64,000 nucleotides of DNA. Source: Anabaena subtropica FACHB-260 (GTDB lineage: Bacteria; Cyanobacteriota; Cyanobacteriia; Cyanobacteriales; Nostocaceae). Location of the stretch: the NCBI RefSeq assembly GCF_014697105.1, contig NZ_JACJRF010000013.1, forward strand, positions 62,001-126,000. Direction: 5' to 3'. Below are positions 24,701 through 33,363 of the stretch, piece after piece. The position numbers and the translations under genes were made by a program. The notes under the pieces are model-generated. The model ran no database searches, was not told the origin of the DNA, and was given only the letters and a program-made list of their open reading frames with translations. Position 1 is the first letter of the stretch. Every line of letters begins with the position of its first letter.

Positions 24701-25534
24701 CTAATTGAGAAACACTGAGCCATTATTTTCAATTCTCAAGGCGGTTCTATCTTGACCAACGTCAGTGGTTTCTCTCAATCTCAGTTCCAAAACTCCTGAT
24801 TGGGTTGAAGGCTGAGGAGTTGCTTCCAACAATCCTCCGTCTTCGCGTTGGAATGTGACTGTGACTGGCGCAGTTAAACCTTGGAGTGTGACATCGGATC
24901 TACCTTGGAGCGATCGCGGTGCTGTGTCACCGATTACCTGATAGGTGACATTAGCGCCACTATCGTTAATTAACCTAACGCTTACTCTACCACTAGCAAC
25001 AGCAATGCGAGTGCTAGGGCTTTGTTGTTGACTTGGTAGGGGTAGGGGACTAACGGGGACTGTGGATTGTCCTACACCGGGTGCTATGCTCTGTTGTGAT
25101 GGTTGAACGCCTGGTTGGTAAAAGCCTTCGGTTTGCAATCCTCGTTGGGAACGACCGTAAGGAGCTTCACGAAAAATTCTGGGGTTAGGATTTAGTGGTG
25201 AATCTGTCTCACCACCAACACCCAATCTAATTTGGTCTGCGGTTGGGGTCGCAGGAACGCTGCTTTGAGGAAGTAGTCCTTGCTCTATTAATCTTTGAGT
25301 GAAAGCATTGGGAGGACAACCTTGAGGTACTGCAACCCGATTATTGTGCGGTTGTTCGTAAAAAATTCTGGGACAAGGATTCACCTGAGAACTAGGTTGA
25401 ACAGTTGGTTGCTGATAAACTGGCTGTTGTGCTGATACCGACTGAGGAATGGCTGATATACCTATCAGTAATCCTCCACAAACAGCGCTAAATAATTCAG
25501 TAGACTTGCGAAGTTTTGAAAAGTTTGTATTCAT
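24701..25534 (-). CDS. Secreted Pro/Gln-rich protein of unknown function
   Basis: A 277-residue exported protein. The signal peptide is about residues 1-35 (ELFSAVCGGLLIGISAIPQSVSAQQ). A low-complexity Pro/Gln/Ser-rich region follows, with two similar PRIF-Y/R-E-x-P segments (CPRIFYEQPHNNRVAV and NPRIFREAPYGRSQ). The C-terminal domain of about 85 residues is beta-rich (VSVRLINDSGANVTYQVIGDTAPRSL...VLELRLRETTD). No enzyme motif is seen. The duplicated PRIF segment may be a cyanobacterial surface motif. I do not recognise the family with confidence. Confidence 0.65.
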   Translation of the reverse strand: MNTNFSKLRKSTELFSAVCGGLLIGISAIPQSVSAQQPVYQQPTVQPSSQVNPCPRIFYEQPHNNRVAVPQGCPPNAFTQRLIEQGLLPQSSVPATPTADQIRLGVGGETDSPLNPNPRIFREAPYGRSQRGLQTEGFYQPGVQPSQQSIAPGVGQSTVPVSPLPLPSQQQSPSTRIAVASGRVSVRLINDSGANVTYQVIGDTAPRSLQGRSDVTLQGLTAPVTVTFQREDGGLLEATPQPSTQSGVLELRLRETTDVGQDRTALRIENNGSVFLN

Positions 25535-25935
25535 TGTCTCCTCCTGGGTGAATTAAAATCTAATATTTTTGATAATTAAATTAATGTGTTTAAAATTCCA
25601 ACATCTTTAACCTAACATTTGTTTTTGGTTTATTTCTCTAACCTTAGGCATGAAAGTAAGAAAATAAATTATATAAATATATGTAAGTCGCCAGGAATAA
25701 ATCCAACTATATTAGGCAATAAATAATTATTGTCATTAATTTTGTAATAGAAGAATTCTCTCTTTTTTGATAACAAAAACCTGACTCGTCCTACTTAGTT
25801 GTGTCTTTACCACTACCAATATTCAAAACCCCTGTTTTAAGCTCAATAATCAGGGGTTCCTGTTTGTGCCTTTGTGTCTTTGTGGGTCAATATTTTTTAC
25901 CACTAAAACACAAAGACAATTTTAATCACAACTAT
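25535..25935. other. Gene-free region with two hairpins
   Basis: About 400 bases between two minus-strand genes. It contains a hairpin AAACCCCTG...CAGGGGTT (about 25828-25857) and a looser inverted repeat (TTGTGTCTTTGTGG...CCACTAAAACACAAAGACAA, about 25871-25920) that could terminate or attenuate transcription. No gene is convincing. Confidence 0.5.
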
Positions 25936-26415
25936 TTAAGCTTCATCCCAAAGTTGACGAACTTTATCGGGCAACCAGCTAGCTATTTCTACAATCCGTT
26001 CTGCTGATAATTCATCTTTGGTAGCAGAAAAGACGGCTTTAACTACTTGTTCTCGTTCTACATTTGGCGGCATTCCCCCTTCATTTGCTACCCGGAATAA
26101 GAAGCGATCGCTATCGATTTTAAAAATGCCAGGGCCTTGCCAAGGTGGACGAACCCGACTCAAGAAACTGACAAGAGGATTGGTATCATGCCACAAATCA
26201 GCAATTTCCATTTGCAGAGACTTATCCTCACTTTCTTCCGCAGGTTCATGTAATTCTGCTTCAACTCTGTCCGCAGCTTCCGTAGTCATTAAATCACGCA
26301 TGACGCGAAAGACTACTTCAGTTATATCTCTGGCATCATAAATATCAGCAAGACCACTTTCTGCCTTAACTTTTTCTAAAAAAGGTATACTCTTTTCTGG
26401 GATAGAAGTTGTCAT
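25936..26415 (-). CDS. DUF2267-type protein
   Basis: A 159-residue acidic cytoplasmic protein in which I recognise DUF2267 features: an N-terminal helix pair with DARDITEVVFRVMRDLMTTEAADRVEAEL, and a C-terminal segment EQVVKAVFSATKDELSAERIVEIASWLPDKVRQLW. The two halves resemble each other, as usual for this family. The function is not established; some relatives are stress-linked. Two ATGs are possible (26427 and 26415); the second (MTTSIPEKSIPF) is preferred. It sits 160 bases downstream of a histidine kinase gene on the same strand. Confidence 0.7.
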   Translation of the reverse strand: MTTSIPEKSIPFLEKVKAESGLADIYDARDITEVVFRVMRDLMTTEAADRVEAELHEPAEESEDKSLQMEIADLWHDTNPLVSFLSRVRPPWQGPGIFKIDSDRFLFRVANEGGMPPNVEREQVVKAVFSATKDELSAERIVEIASWLPDKVRQLWDEA

Positions 26416-26588
26416 CAAGCCCTCCAATATTTTTTGATGACTGCATTATTCAAACATAAATTTAGCAATCTAACTAACTGAAAATTCATGCAAAAATTAT
26501 GCTTAAAAATGCAACATTTATATAGATAAATTAGTATGTAGAGTTAAATATATTCATCTATCACAGGAAACAAATATCAATTATCAAA

Positions 26589-28016
26589 TTAAGACTCTAG
26601 AGTTATTGGTAAAGTGATGATGAAAGTAGTACCTTTACCTAGAGTGCTTTCGACTTGAATATTACCTTGGTGATGTTCGACAATTGCTTGAGCGATCGCT
26701 AGTCCTAATCCTGAGCCTGTAGTACTGTCTTTACCTACATTTTCACTCTTATGAGTGCGTGCTGGATCAACTCGATAAAAGCGATCAAATAACCGTGGTA
26801 ACGCCTCGGAAGGAATACCAATACCAGTATCGCTCACCTTAATTTGTAATTCACTAGTACCATAGCGAGCTTTATCTATCCGCGCCAATTCCACATTCAC
26901 CGCACCACCAGCTAATGTGTAATATAGAGCGTTACCAATCAAATTGGTAAATAATCGCACCAGTTGATCCCAATTACCCAGCAGTGTGAACCAATTGTCT
27001 AATAATTCAGGGCTAGTTTCTGAATCTGGAGGATCAATTAAGTGCAGATTAAGAGTAACTGCTTTTTCTGTAGCTAACAATTGTTGTTCTTCCACCACGT
27101 CCATCAATAAAGCATCAAGCGGACAAGATGAAAAGCCATCTCTACTCACACCACCATCCTGACGTGCTAAAAACAATAAGTCATTGACTAACTTACCCAA
27201 ACGCTTGGTTAGTCGTTCCACCACCTTTAATTGTTGGCGATAATTAGAAGATGTAGCAGCTTCAGATTCAGTCAAATCCAAGTCAGCCAAAGCAACTTGG
27301 ACATTAGTTTGAATCAACGTGATAGGACTTCTGAGTTCATGGGAAGCATCCGCCGTAAATTGCTTGAGACGCTGGTAAGATTCACCAACCGGTTCCATTG
27401 CTTTACCAGACAAAAACCATCCACTAGCAGCGACAGAAAGCACCATTAACCCCGTACCCAGCGCCAAATCAAAAATTAACTGGCGACTCGGTTTAGTCAC
27501 CTCAAACCAAGGATGACTCACACGCAGATATCCCAAAACCTGTCGTCCAACTTCTACTCGTTGTGTAACTTGTCGTAGTAATAGTCCTGAATCTTGAGTA
27601 TTGAGTTGAGAGTTAGGAGTTTTTTCGTTTGTCCATCTGTCCTGTTTAAAGACGTGAACGGTTTCACCAGTGCGGTTACTGTGAATGGAAATATTCAGGG
27701 GTTCAGAAAAAGTTGACCAGATTAACTCACCAGTAGGACTAAACCACTCTAGATCAATATGGTCGTCTTCTACAGTATTAGCATTGTTGCGAAAACTTGC
27801 TTCTACATTAATGCGTAGTTGCTCAGGTTCACCGTTAACTGGTTCAATAACAAGCGATCGCTCCACAATCTCCACCACATGATTGAGCGTATCGTCAATC
27901 CGTTCCACCAATGTACTACGGACATATAAATACACACCACTAGCAAACAGCAGTAACAAGACGGCAGTTACAGCAGTGTACCAAATAGCCAGACGGCGAC
28001 GAGTAGCTTGGAACAT
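26589..28016 (-). CDS. Membrane-bound sensor histidine kinase
   Basis: A 475-residue two-component sensor. Transmembrane helix 1 at about residues 12-32, a periplasmic sensor region to about 180, helix 2 at about 183-203, then HisKA with the phospho-acceptor H226 in FTADASHELRSPITLI. The ATPase domain has the N-box (LIGNALYYT), G1 (VSDTGIGIP), F-box (LFDRFYRVD) and G2 (GSGLGLAIAQAIVEHH). All catalytic boxes look intact. No response regulator is adjacent, so its partner is encoded elsewhere. Oddity: residues about 131-143 of the sensor region (NEKTPNSQLNTQD) are encoded by heptamer repeats. The stimulus is unknown. Confidence 0.88.
   Translation of the reverse strand: MFQATRRRLAIWYTAVTAVLLLLFASGVYLYVRSTLVERIDDTLNHVVEIVERSLVIEPVNGEPEQLRINVEASFRNNANTVEDDHIDLEWFSPTGELIWSTFSEPLNISIHSNRTGETVHVFKQDRWTNEKTPNSQLNTQDSGLLLRQVTQRVEVGRQVLGYLRVSHPWFEVTKPSRQLIFDLALGTGLMVLSVAASGWFLSGKAMEPVGESYQRLKQFTADASHELRSPITLIQTNVQVALADLDLTESEAATSSNYRQQLKVVERLTKRLGKLVNDLLFLARQDGGVSRDGFSSCPLDALLMDVVEEQQLLATEKAVTLNLHLIDPPDSETSPELLDNWFTLLGNWDQLVRLFTNLIGNALYYTLAGGAVNVELARIDKARYGTSELQIKVSDTGIGIPSEALPRLFDRFYRVDPARTHKSENVGKDSTTGSGLGLAIAQAIVEHHQGNIQVESTLGKGTTFIITLPITLES
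27588..27622. repeat. Heptamer repeat inside the histidine kinase gene
   Basis: Degenerate TTGAGTA / TTGAGTT / GAGAGTT / AGGAGTT units run in frame through the periplasmic sensor part of the kinase gene and encode a polar low-complexity patch. Confidence 0.65.
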
Positions 28017-28555
28017 TTGTCTATGCAGAGTAAGTTTGTTGTTATCAAAGTAAATCTTTTTGGATTAACTTTGGCAATATTCTGCGTCCCTCTGTACTTA
28101 CTCAGTATTACTCCGGATTAAAAAATACTAATTAATTACTTAAGTAGATACGCTGAAGACGGTGACTAATAGCTAAGAATATAGTAAATGAGCTAAATAT
28201 AAAATGAAAGTATTTTTTCTTATTCAATGTTTGCTGAACTTCATCGGCTGAATTGCCAACTAAAACTTATATTTAGAGCTATTTACAGTTATTTTACTGT
28301 TTATTTATTCCAATTTTATCAAAGCATTATCTAACGGCTCAATTTATCTGTTGTACATGGGTAAATTAACCTTGTTAGTTGCAATATTTAGATTGTGGTT
28401 GTGAGTTTTATTCAATAATTCTTGATAATTCAAAAGCTCAAACCAATACTCTCATAATAGATTAATTTATCTATGTATGAATTTAGATAGTAGGTAAACG
28501 AGAGTTCCTATAAATAAATTGACTAACCAAAAACAACAATATCCCAGGTTTTATT
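28017..28555. other. Divergent promoter region, no gene seen
   Basis: About 540 A+T-rich bases between a minus-strand kinase gene and the plus-strand RTX gene. It includes CTTAAGTAGATACGCTGA near 28139, a sequence nearly identical to one at about 23438 (CTTAAGTATATACGCTGA), so a short dispersed repeat is present. No open frame or operator is convincing. Confidence 0.5.
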
Positions 28556-30127
28556 ATGTCAGCAATCCAACTTTCTAGCATTCTCAATAATAACGTTTAT
28601 ACTGAAAACTTTAATACCTTACGCACTTCAGGTGCTGCAACTTGGGTTAATGACAGTACTCTGAATGGATGGTATACAGCTCGTACTGGTACTGGAACCC
28701 AGATTTCTACAACTAATGGCAGCACTAGTACTGGAAATTTATACAGTTTTGGTACTGTAGCTAGTAGCGATCGCGCTTTAGGTTCCATAGGTTCAAGTGG
28801 CTCCAGCGCTGGCAGTTTTTTCTGGGGTGTGCGCTTTGTTAATAATACAGACATCACCCTCGACTTTCTGAACATTAACTATATAGGTGAACAATGGCGT
28901 AATAGCGGCGCAGGCGCTCAAACAGTAGATTTTCAGTATCAAGTCGGTGCTACTAGTATCACTGGCGGTACTTGGATAGATGCTAATAACCTTGACTTTA
29001 CCAGTCCTGTAACTGGTGGTACTGCAACGGCTCTAGATGGTAATGCAGCAGCTAACCGTACCTCCGTATCTGGTAAAATCAGTGGTCTGAATCTAGCACC
29101 AGGCCAAGAAATCTGGCTACGTTGGCGCGACATCGACCATACAGGTAGTGATCACGGTCTAGCCATTGATGACTTTTCTTTATCATTTGGTACTTTTGGT
29201 ACAAACGGCAACGATACTCTACAAGGCGATGATTTTGAAGACTATATAGATGGTTTAGCAGGTAACGACATCATCACAGGATTAAAGGGAGATGACATCC
29301 TCATCGGTGGAGGTGGTAATGATCAGTTCATAATTAATGCAGGAGACGGAACAGACACCATCACCGATTTTGGTGGCGCAGGTAATCGCTCCAATCCATC
29401 TTCCAGTATACGAGCAGAAATGGATCTCTTGAAATTTCAAGGCACTGGTATGACTGCTCAAAATATGCTGCTCACCCAAAATGGTACTAACTTAGAAATT
29501 ACTTTCGAGGGTGTGGCTGATACCAAAGTCATTTTGCAAAATTTTCAGATGCAAAATCTGAATAACTTCCGGGAAGCACTCCTCAGTCAGCCGAAAATAG
29601 GCAATATCCTATTTGAAGGAGATGGTAACACTATTCAAGATGTCTACGATGTTTACACTGCTACCCAAACCGACAGAACAAACTATAAGAATAATGCTGT
29701 CACTTTCCTGAATAACCTTGATAACTACTATGTTGGTCTTAATGGTTCTAACGATGTCATTAATGGTCAAGGTGGTAACGACACAATTTATGGTTTAAGT
29801 GGTAATGACATCCTCCGGGGTGGAGATGGTAACGATATTCTCGTCGGTGGATTGGGTAATGATATTTTAGTTGGTGGAAGTGGTAATGACCTATTTGTTC
29901 TACAAGCAAAGGGTGGAACAGATATAATCAGAGACTTTGTAGATGGTCAAGACTTGATTGGTTTAGCAGGTGGTTTGACCTTTGGACAATTAACCATTAC
30001 CCAAGGTACGGGTGTAAACATTAACAACACTTTAATTACAATCACTAGTACAAGTGAATTAATAGGTATATTGAATGGAGTCGTCAGCAATAATATTACT
30101 GACAGTGATTTTACTGCTTTTACCTGA
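28556..30127 (+). CDS. RTX-type calcium-binding protein
   Basis: A 523-residue protein predicted to be secreted by type I export: there is no N-terminal signal, and the two blocks of Gly/Asp nonapeptides are typical of RTX proteins. The first block is about residues 216-255 (GNDTLQGDD...GNDIITGLKGDDILIGGGGND), the second about 395-450 (GGNDTIYGLSGNDILRGGDG and following). Each block is followed by a DxITDF / DIIRDF closing motif. The N-terminal 210 residues (ending GLNLAPGQEIWLRWRDIDHTGSDHGLAIDDFSL) resemble a cell-surface or endonuclease-associated beta-sandwich of unknown function. No export genes are adjacent. Confidence 0.85.
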   Translation: MSAIQLSSILNNNVYTENFNTLRTSGAATWVNDSTLNGWYTARTGTGTQISTTNGSTSTGNLYSFGTVASSDRALGSIGSSGSSAGSFFWGVRFVNNTDITLDFLNINYIGEQWRNSGAGAQTVDFQYQVGATSITGGTWIDANNLDFTSPVTGGTATALDGNAAANRTSVSGKISGLNLAPGQEIWLRWRDIDHTGSDHGLAIDDFSLSFGTFGTNGNDTLQGDDFEDYIDGLAGNDIITGLKGDDILIGGGGNDQFIINAGDGTDTITDFGGAGNRSNPSSSIRAEMDLLKFQGTGMTAQNMLLTQNGTNLEITFEGVADTKVILQNFQMQNLNNFREALLSQPKIGNILFEGDGNTIQDVYDVYTATQTDRTNYKNNAVTFLNNLDNYYVGLNGSNDVINGQGGNDTIYGLSGNDILRGGDGNDILVGGLGNDILVGGSGNDLFVLQAKGGTDIIRDFVDGQDLIGLAGGLTFGQLTITQGTGVNINNTLITITSTSELIGILNGVVSNNITDSDFTAFT

Positions 30128-30211
30128 ATTTATATTATTCACTCAGTGTTCCAATAGAATAGCCTTCTATGTATAGCAATACTATTTGATTTCTGAAGGT
30201 TGAGAGGCTCA

Positions 30212-30245
30212 GATCCCCGACTTCTTAAAGAAGTCGGGGATCTTT
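30212..30245 (+). terminator. Hairpin terminator downstream of the RTX gene
   Basis: A perfect stem GATCCCCGACTTCTT / AAGAAGTCGGGGATC with a minimal loop, followed by TTTT. The same hairpin sequence is widespread in Nostoc intergenic DNA, so it may also be a dispersed repeat. Confidence 0.7.
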
Positions 30246-30390
30246 TGGTTGACAAATGATTTATGACTGCTATACAGGAATCCGATTATCTCAATATGTG
30301 TAGTGTGTGTTGCACTATGCGACATAACACACACTACAGAAAATTTATATTTCTTCATATACATTGAATTTTTCTCACCGACTTACTTAA

Positions 30391-30586
30391 CGAGGTGTGC
30401 AACTTTATCTCGAACCTAACCCCCAACCCCTTCCTTACAAAGGAAGGGGAGCAAGAATTAAAGCCTCTACGCCACTTGCTACAACGCGGGGAACCCGCGC
30501 AACGCAGTGGCTCCTCCTTGTAGGGAGAGGTACCCTGCGGGAAGCAAGCTATGGAGAGGGGTTTCAAGGATAAGTTGCACATCGCG
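30391..30586. mobile_element. MITE-like element with inverted CGAGGTGTGCAACTT ends
   Basis: Left end CGAGGTGTGCAACTT; the complement of the right end reads CGCGATGTGCAACTT. Inside, a CCCCTTCCTTACAAAGGAAGGGG hairpin, a GC-rich insert (GCCACTTGCTACAACGCGGGGAACCCGCG region) and GGAGAGGGGTTT sequences appear nested, as if several short repeats had inserted into one another. It has no coding capacity. Confidence 0.7.
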
Positions 30587-30823
30587 TCACTTATATAAGT
30601 TCTACATCTAACGACGAAAAACGTCTTATCTCAACCTGTGCTGTTTTAACCGTAAATAGACTGAGTATTATAAAAAGAAAGCGTAATGCTACTTACGATA
30701 AATATAGTAAATTTAAATACTTTCAGTAAAATTTCTGATGTTGCTTAAATATACAAGGGGCTACATTGTTTTTGCGCTTGTTCAGGCGTAGCACAAAACC
30801 ACACAAGTTATACCTACACGACC

Positions 30824-31414
30824 ATGAAAAAGATATATTCTCTAGCATCTTTAACATTGGGTACAGTAGCTTTAGTTAGCAATTTCTTTTCCGCACCTGC
30901 TAAGGCAGTCACCGCCGATGTAGAAATCCAAGCCAACGTTCCAGAAATTATCTTTTTGGAAACCTATGAGACCCTTACCTATAACGTACTACCCGCAGAC
31001 TTAGCACCTGGATACACAAATGGAGTTATTCAGACTGGAAATATTGGCACTTTTGGCACTGATGGCACAGTTGACAATGCACTCAACGGTGGTGCAAGTG
31101 CCACCGTTGCTGGCGGCATTGTAACAATTACTAACCCCGTTACCCTATACAAGACTTGGGGTATTACCAGCACTGGTGAAATCAAACATGGGATTGGCGC
31201 CGCTGATGGCGCTGTTATTTCCTTAGATTCAACTAGCGGCAACAGTGTAGTTTCTTTTACACCTACTCTAGCGGAAGCTACTAATCCTGCTCCTGGTTTA
31301 GATTACGGTAACGCTCTGACAGGAGACGTAAGCTTTGAGTTCGACTTTTCTGCCACCACCGAATCTGGTTTGCACACAGGCGGTACTATTACTGTCACAG
31401 CTACAGCTAACTAA
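30824..31414 (+). CDS. Small secreted pilin-like protein, chaperone-usher cluster
   Basis: A 196-residue exported protein with a clear signal peptide (MKKIYSLASLTLGTVALVSN, ending FFSAPAKA). The mature part is beta-rich and Gly/Thr-rich, with few charged residues and no Cys. It ends in SGLHTGGTITVTATAN, which resembles the last strand of fimbrial subunits. The pattern recurs in the second gene of the cluster (AGIHSGSLQLTVTEF). Followed by a second small exported protein, a PapD-like chaperone and an usher-like gene, it is plausibly the main exported subunit. The subunit role is inference from context and the shared C-terminal motif, not from a recognised family. Confidence 0.6.
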   Translation: MKKIYSLASLTLGTVALVSNFFSAPAKAVTADVEIQANVPEIIFLETYETLTYNVLPADLAPGYTNGVIQTGNIGTFGTDGTVDNALNGGASATVAGGIVTITNPVTLYKTWGITSTGEIKHGIGAADGAVISLDSTSGNSVVSFTPTLAEATNPAPGLDYGNALTGDVSFEFDFSATTESGLHTGGTITVTATAN

Positions 31415-31705
31415 GATATCTGCATTTAATTTCCCAGAATAGAGTCGGTAATGGCAATTGATATCGGCTCAGAGCAAAATTCTTGTGTTAGGTAAATAGT
31501 TTTCAAGTGTATCTACACCCTAACCCATAGAGCTGACAGTCCGCAGATCACATAAACAAGCTCAGTCTATCTAGGACACTTGTAGATTCATGCACTCAGA
31601 TTTAGCAACCCTAATCTAAGCCATGATTTATAAAGTTTAATTACTTCTGCTCTGTCCGTAATCAATTGCCATATTTTTTAGTTCTCTGATTGAAATAATT
31701 GCTGA

Positions 31706-32251
31706 ATGAATAATTTGATGCAGCGCCAATATTTTCTCAGCATCACAACGATTTTGCTGGCTCTCTATCAAATCTGTACTATGGGTATAGCATCTGCTAA
31801 TCCAACTTGTACAAGTACCAATAACGGCTGTATTGTCATTGAAAATGAGTTACTAGAAATTAGCCAAGAAGATATTGTGCCAGATGGTCGGACTGTGAAT
31901 TTAAACGGTAATGGAGTTATAGGTGAAACCTCGTTGAGTACATCTAATCCATTCTTAGGTAATACACAAATTAGCAAGACAATTAATAATCTTTGGCAGT
32001 TTCAAATAGATAGCGAAAATCTGAATAATTTGCAGGTACAATACACCCCTTCTCAAGATTTTTTGCTTACACAAGGAAGTTCTGTAATTAGAGTCAATAT
32101 CGACCCTCTAACCCCTATTGCTATAGGTGAAGGATCAACACCAGATAGGGTGATAATCCAAGGTGGAGCAACTTTTAGTTTAGACTTATCTGAAGTAACA
32201 AGGGCTGGTATTCATTCTGGTAGTTTGCAATTAACAGTTACGGAATTTTAA
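31706..32251 (+). CDS. Second small secreted pilin-like protein
   Basis: A 181-residue exported protein with signal segment FLSITTILLALYQICTMGIASA. The mature start has a Cys pair (NPTCTSTNNGCIVIE) that could form a disulphide, as in many fimbrial subunits. The C-terminus AGIHSGSLQLTVTEF closely echoes the first subunit's SGLHTGGTITVTATAN. It lies 27 bases upstream of the chaperone gene (ATG at 32278; 23 bases to the ATG at 32275), so it is probably in the same transcript. It could be a minor or tip subunit. Family assignment is uncertain. Confidence 0.6.
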   Translation: MNNLMQRQYFLSITTILLALYQICTMGIASANPTCTSTNNGCIVIENELLEISQEDIVPDGRTVNLNGNGVIGETSLSTSNPFLGNTQISKTINNLWQFQIDSENLNNLQVQYTPSQDFLLTQGSSVIRVNIDPLTPIAIGEGSTPDRVIIQGGATFSLDLSEVTRAGIHSGSLQLTVTEF

Positions 32252-32274
32252 ACAATTAATTCTATTTATTATTG

Positions 32275-33246
32275 ATGATGAACAAGCAGATAAAGCTAAC
32301 TAAAACTCTAAGAAATTTTGGGCTAGGTCTTTTGGCAACAGCAAGTGCAGTTGCTTTAGCTTGTCAGTCTACTTCAGCGATTTCTATTGGAGTTAGTCCA
32401 CCACGCTTTGAATTAAAGCTTGACCAAAGAAGGTCTAGTACTCAATCTTTTCAAGTAGTAAATAACGGGAAGAAACCATCGACTTTTAGAATCTATACTC
32501 AAGATTGGACACTCGACGAAAAAAATAATATTAAAGCCGTACCCAATTCTGAACAATCTTTATCTCCATCAATTGTAGTTAACCCAGTTAGGTTTACTAT
32601 TCCCCCAGGAAAAGCTCAAAGTGTTAGATTTTCCGTGCGTCCCCGTATACAGCCTAAAGCCGGAGAACATCGAGCTTTTATTTTTATAGAAGAAGTTCCT
32701 TCAGACGATAGGGATGCAAGTCCTAAAAGTGTCGCTGATGTGAGAGTTGTTGGACGTTTTGGGGTTGCTGTCTATGGTTATGTTGGTGAAATCAAGAGAG
32801 TTGCTTCACTCAATAAAATTACTGTAGATACTAAAACTGGCCCAGTACAAGCAAATTTTGATATTTCTAGTCAAGGTACTGGCTATGTGCGAATGGCTGG
32901 TCAATATGCGATTTGGCCTGCTGCTAAATATCCAGGTGCTAATGCTACGAAACAAATTGCCAACCTGGAGAAGAAAACGGTAAAACTACCAGATAATGTG
33001 TTGAGCGCTGGTTTTCTACCTAGAAGCCCCATATTACCAGATACTCGTCGTCAAATTCCTCTCCGATTGCCACAAAAACTACCACCTGGTCAATATGTTT
33101 TAGATATTAACGGTGAATTGAATGGAATCAAAATTGATCAAGGTGTCCCTTTTACCGTGTCAGTTTTAGCGAATACGCCTCAAAAGCCTGTAACCAACCC
33201 GGCTGATTCGTCTCGTCGTAACACCATTCCCAGACGCACCAGATAG
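32275..33246 (+). CDS. PapD-like periplasmic pilus chaperone
   Basis: A 323-residue exported protein. After a signal peptide (LGLLATASAVALACQSTSA) the sequence SIGVSPPRFELKLDQRRSSTQSFQVVNNGKKPSTFRIYTQDW and VVNPVRFTIPPGKAQSVRFSVRPR follow the first Ig-like domain of PapD/FimC-type chaperones, including the strand that donates to subunits. The second domain (RVVGRFGVAVYGYVGEIKR...) is longer than usual and ends in a Pro/Arg-rich tail. Known chaperones of this fold complete the Ig fold of pilin subunits in the periplasm. The frame opens with TTG at 32272, followed by ATG ATG; I chose ATG at 32275. Confidence 0.8.
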   Translation: MMNKQIKLTKTLRNFGLGLLATASAVALACQSTSAISIGVSPPRFELKLDQRRSSTQSFQVVNNGKKPSTFRIYTQDWTLDEKNNIKAVPNSEQSLSPSIVVNPVRFTIPPGKAQSVRFSVRPRIQPKAGEHRAFIFIEEVPSDDRDASPKSVADVRVVGRFGVAVYGYVGEIKRVASLNKITVDTKTGPVQANFDISSQGTGYVRMAGQYAIWPAAKYPGANATKQIANLEKKTVKLPDNVLSAGFLPRSPILPDTRRQIPLRLPQKLPPGQYVLDINGELNGIKIDQGVPFTVSVLANTPQKPVTNPADSSRRNTIPRRTR

Positions 33247-33363
33247 TTGTTGTTGATATCATCAACTGCAATTTTTTAATTGATTTAAGTATTTTCTTCC
33301 CCAACTAGTTTGCAGTCAAGAAGTTTCTCGACTGCTCATAGGAACATTTGTGTTTAATGAACT

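Larger units (their letters stand above)
30128..30823. other. Gene-free region with hairpin and palindromic element
   Basis: About 700 bases with no credible gene. It contains the hairpin at 30212-30245 and a nested palindromic element at 30391-30586. The remaining A+T-rich sequence upstream of 30824 is the likely promoter region of the chaperone-usher-like cluster. Confidence 0.6.

Noticed and set aside
25801-26007. Plus-strand frame in the gap before the DUF2267 gene
   Set aside because: It passes through two inverted repeats and overlaps the DUF2267 gene on the other strand; shadow frame.
30355-30582. Minus frame across the 30.4-kb palindromic element
   Set aside because: Composition follows the repeat; no gene-like features.
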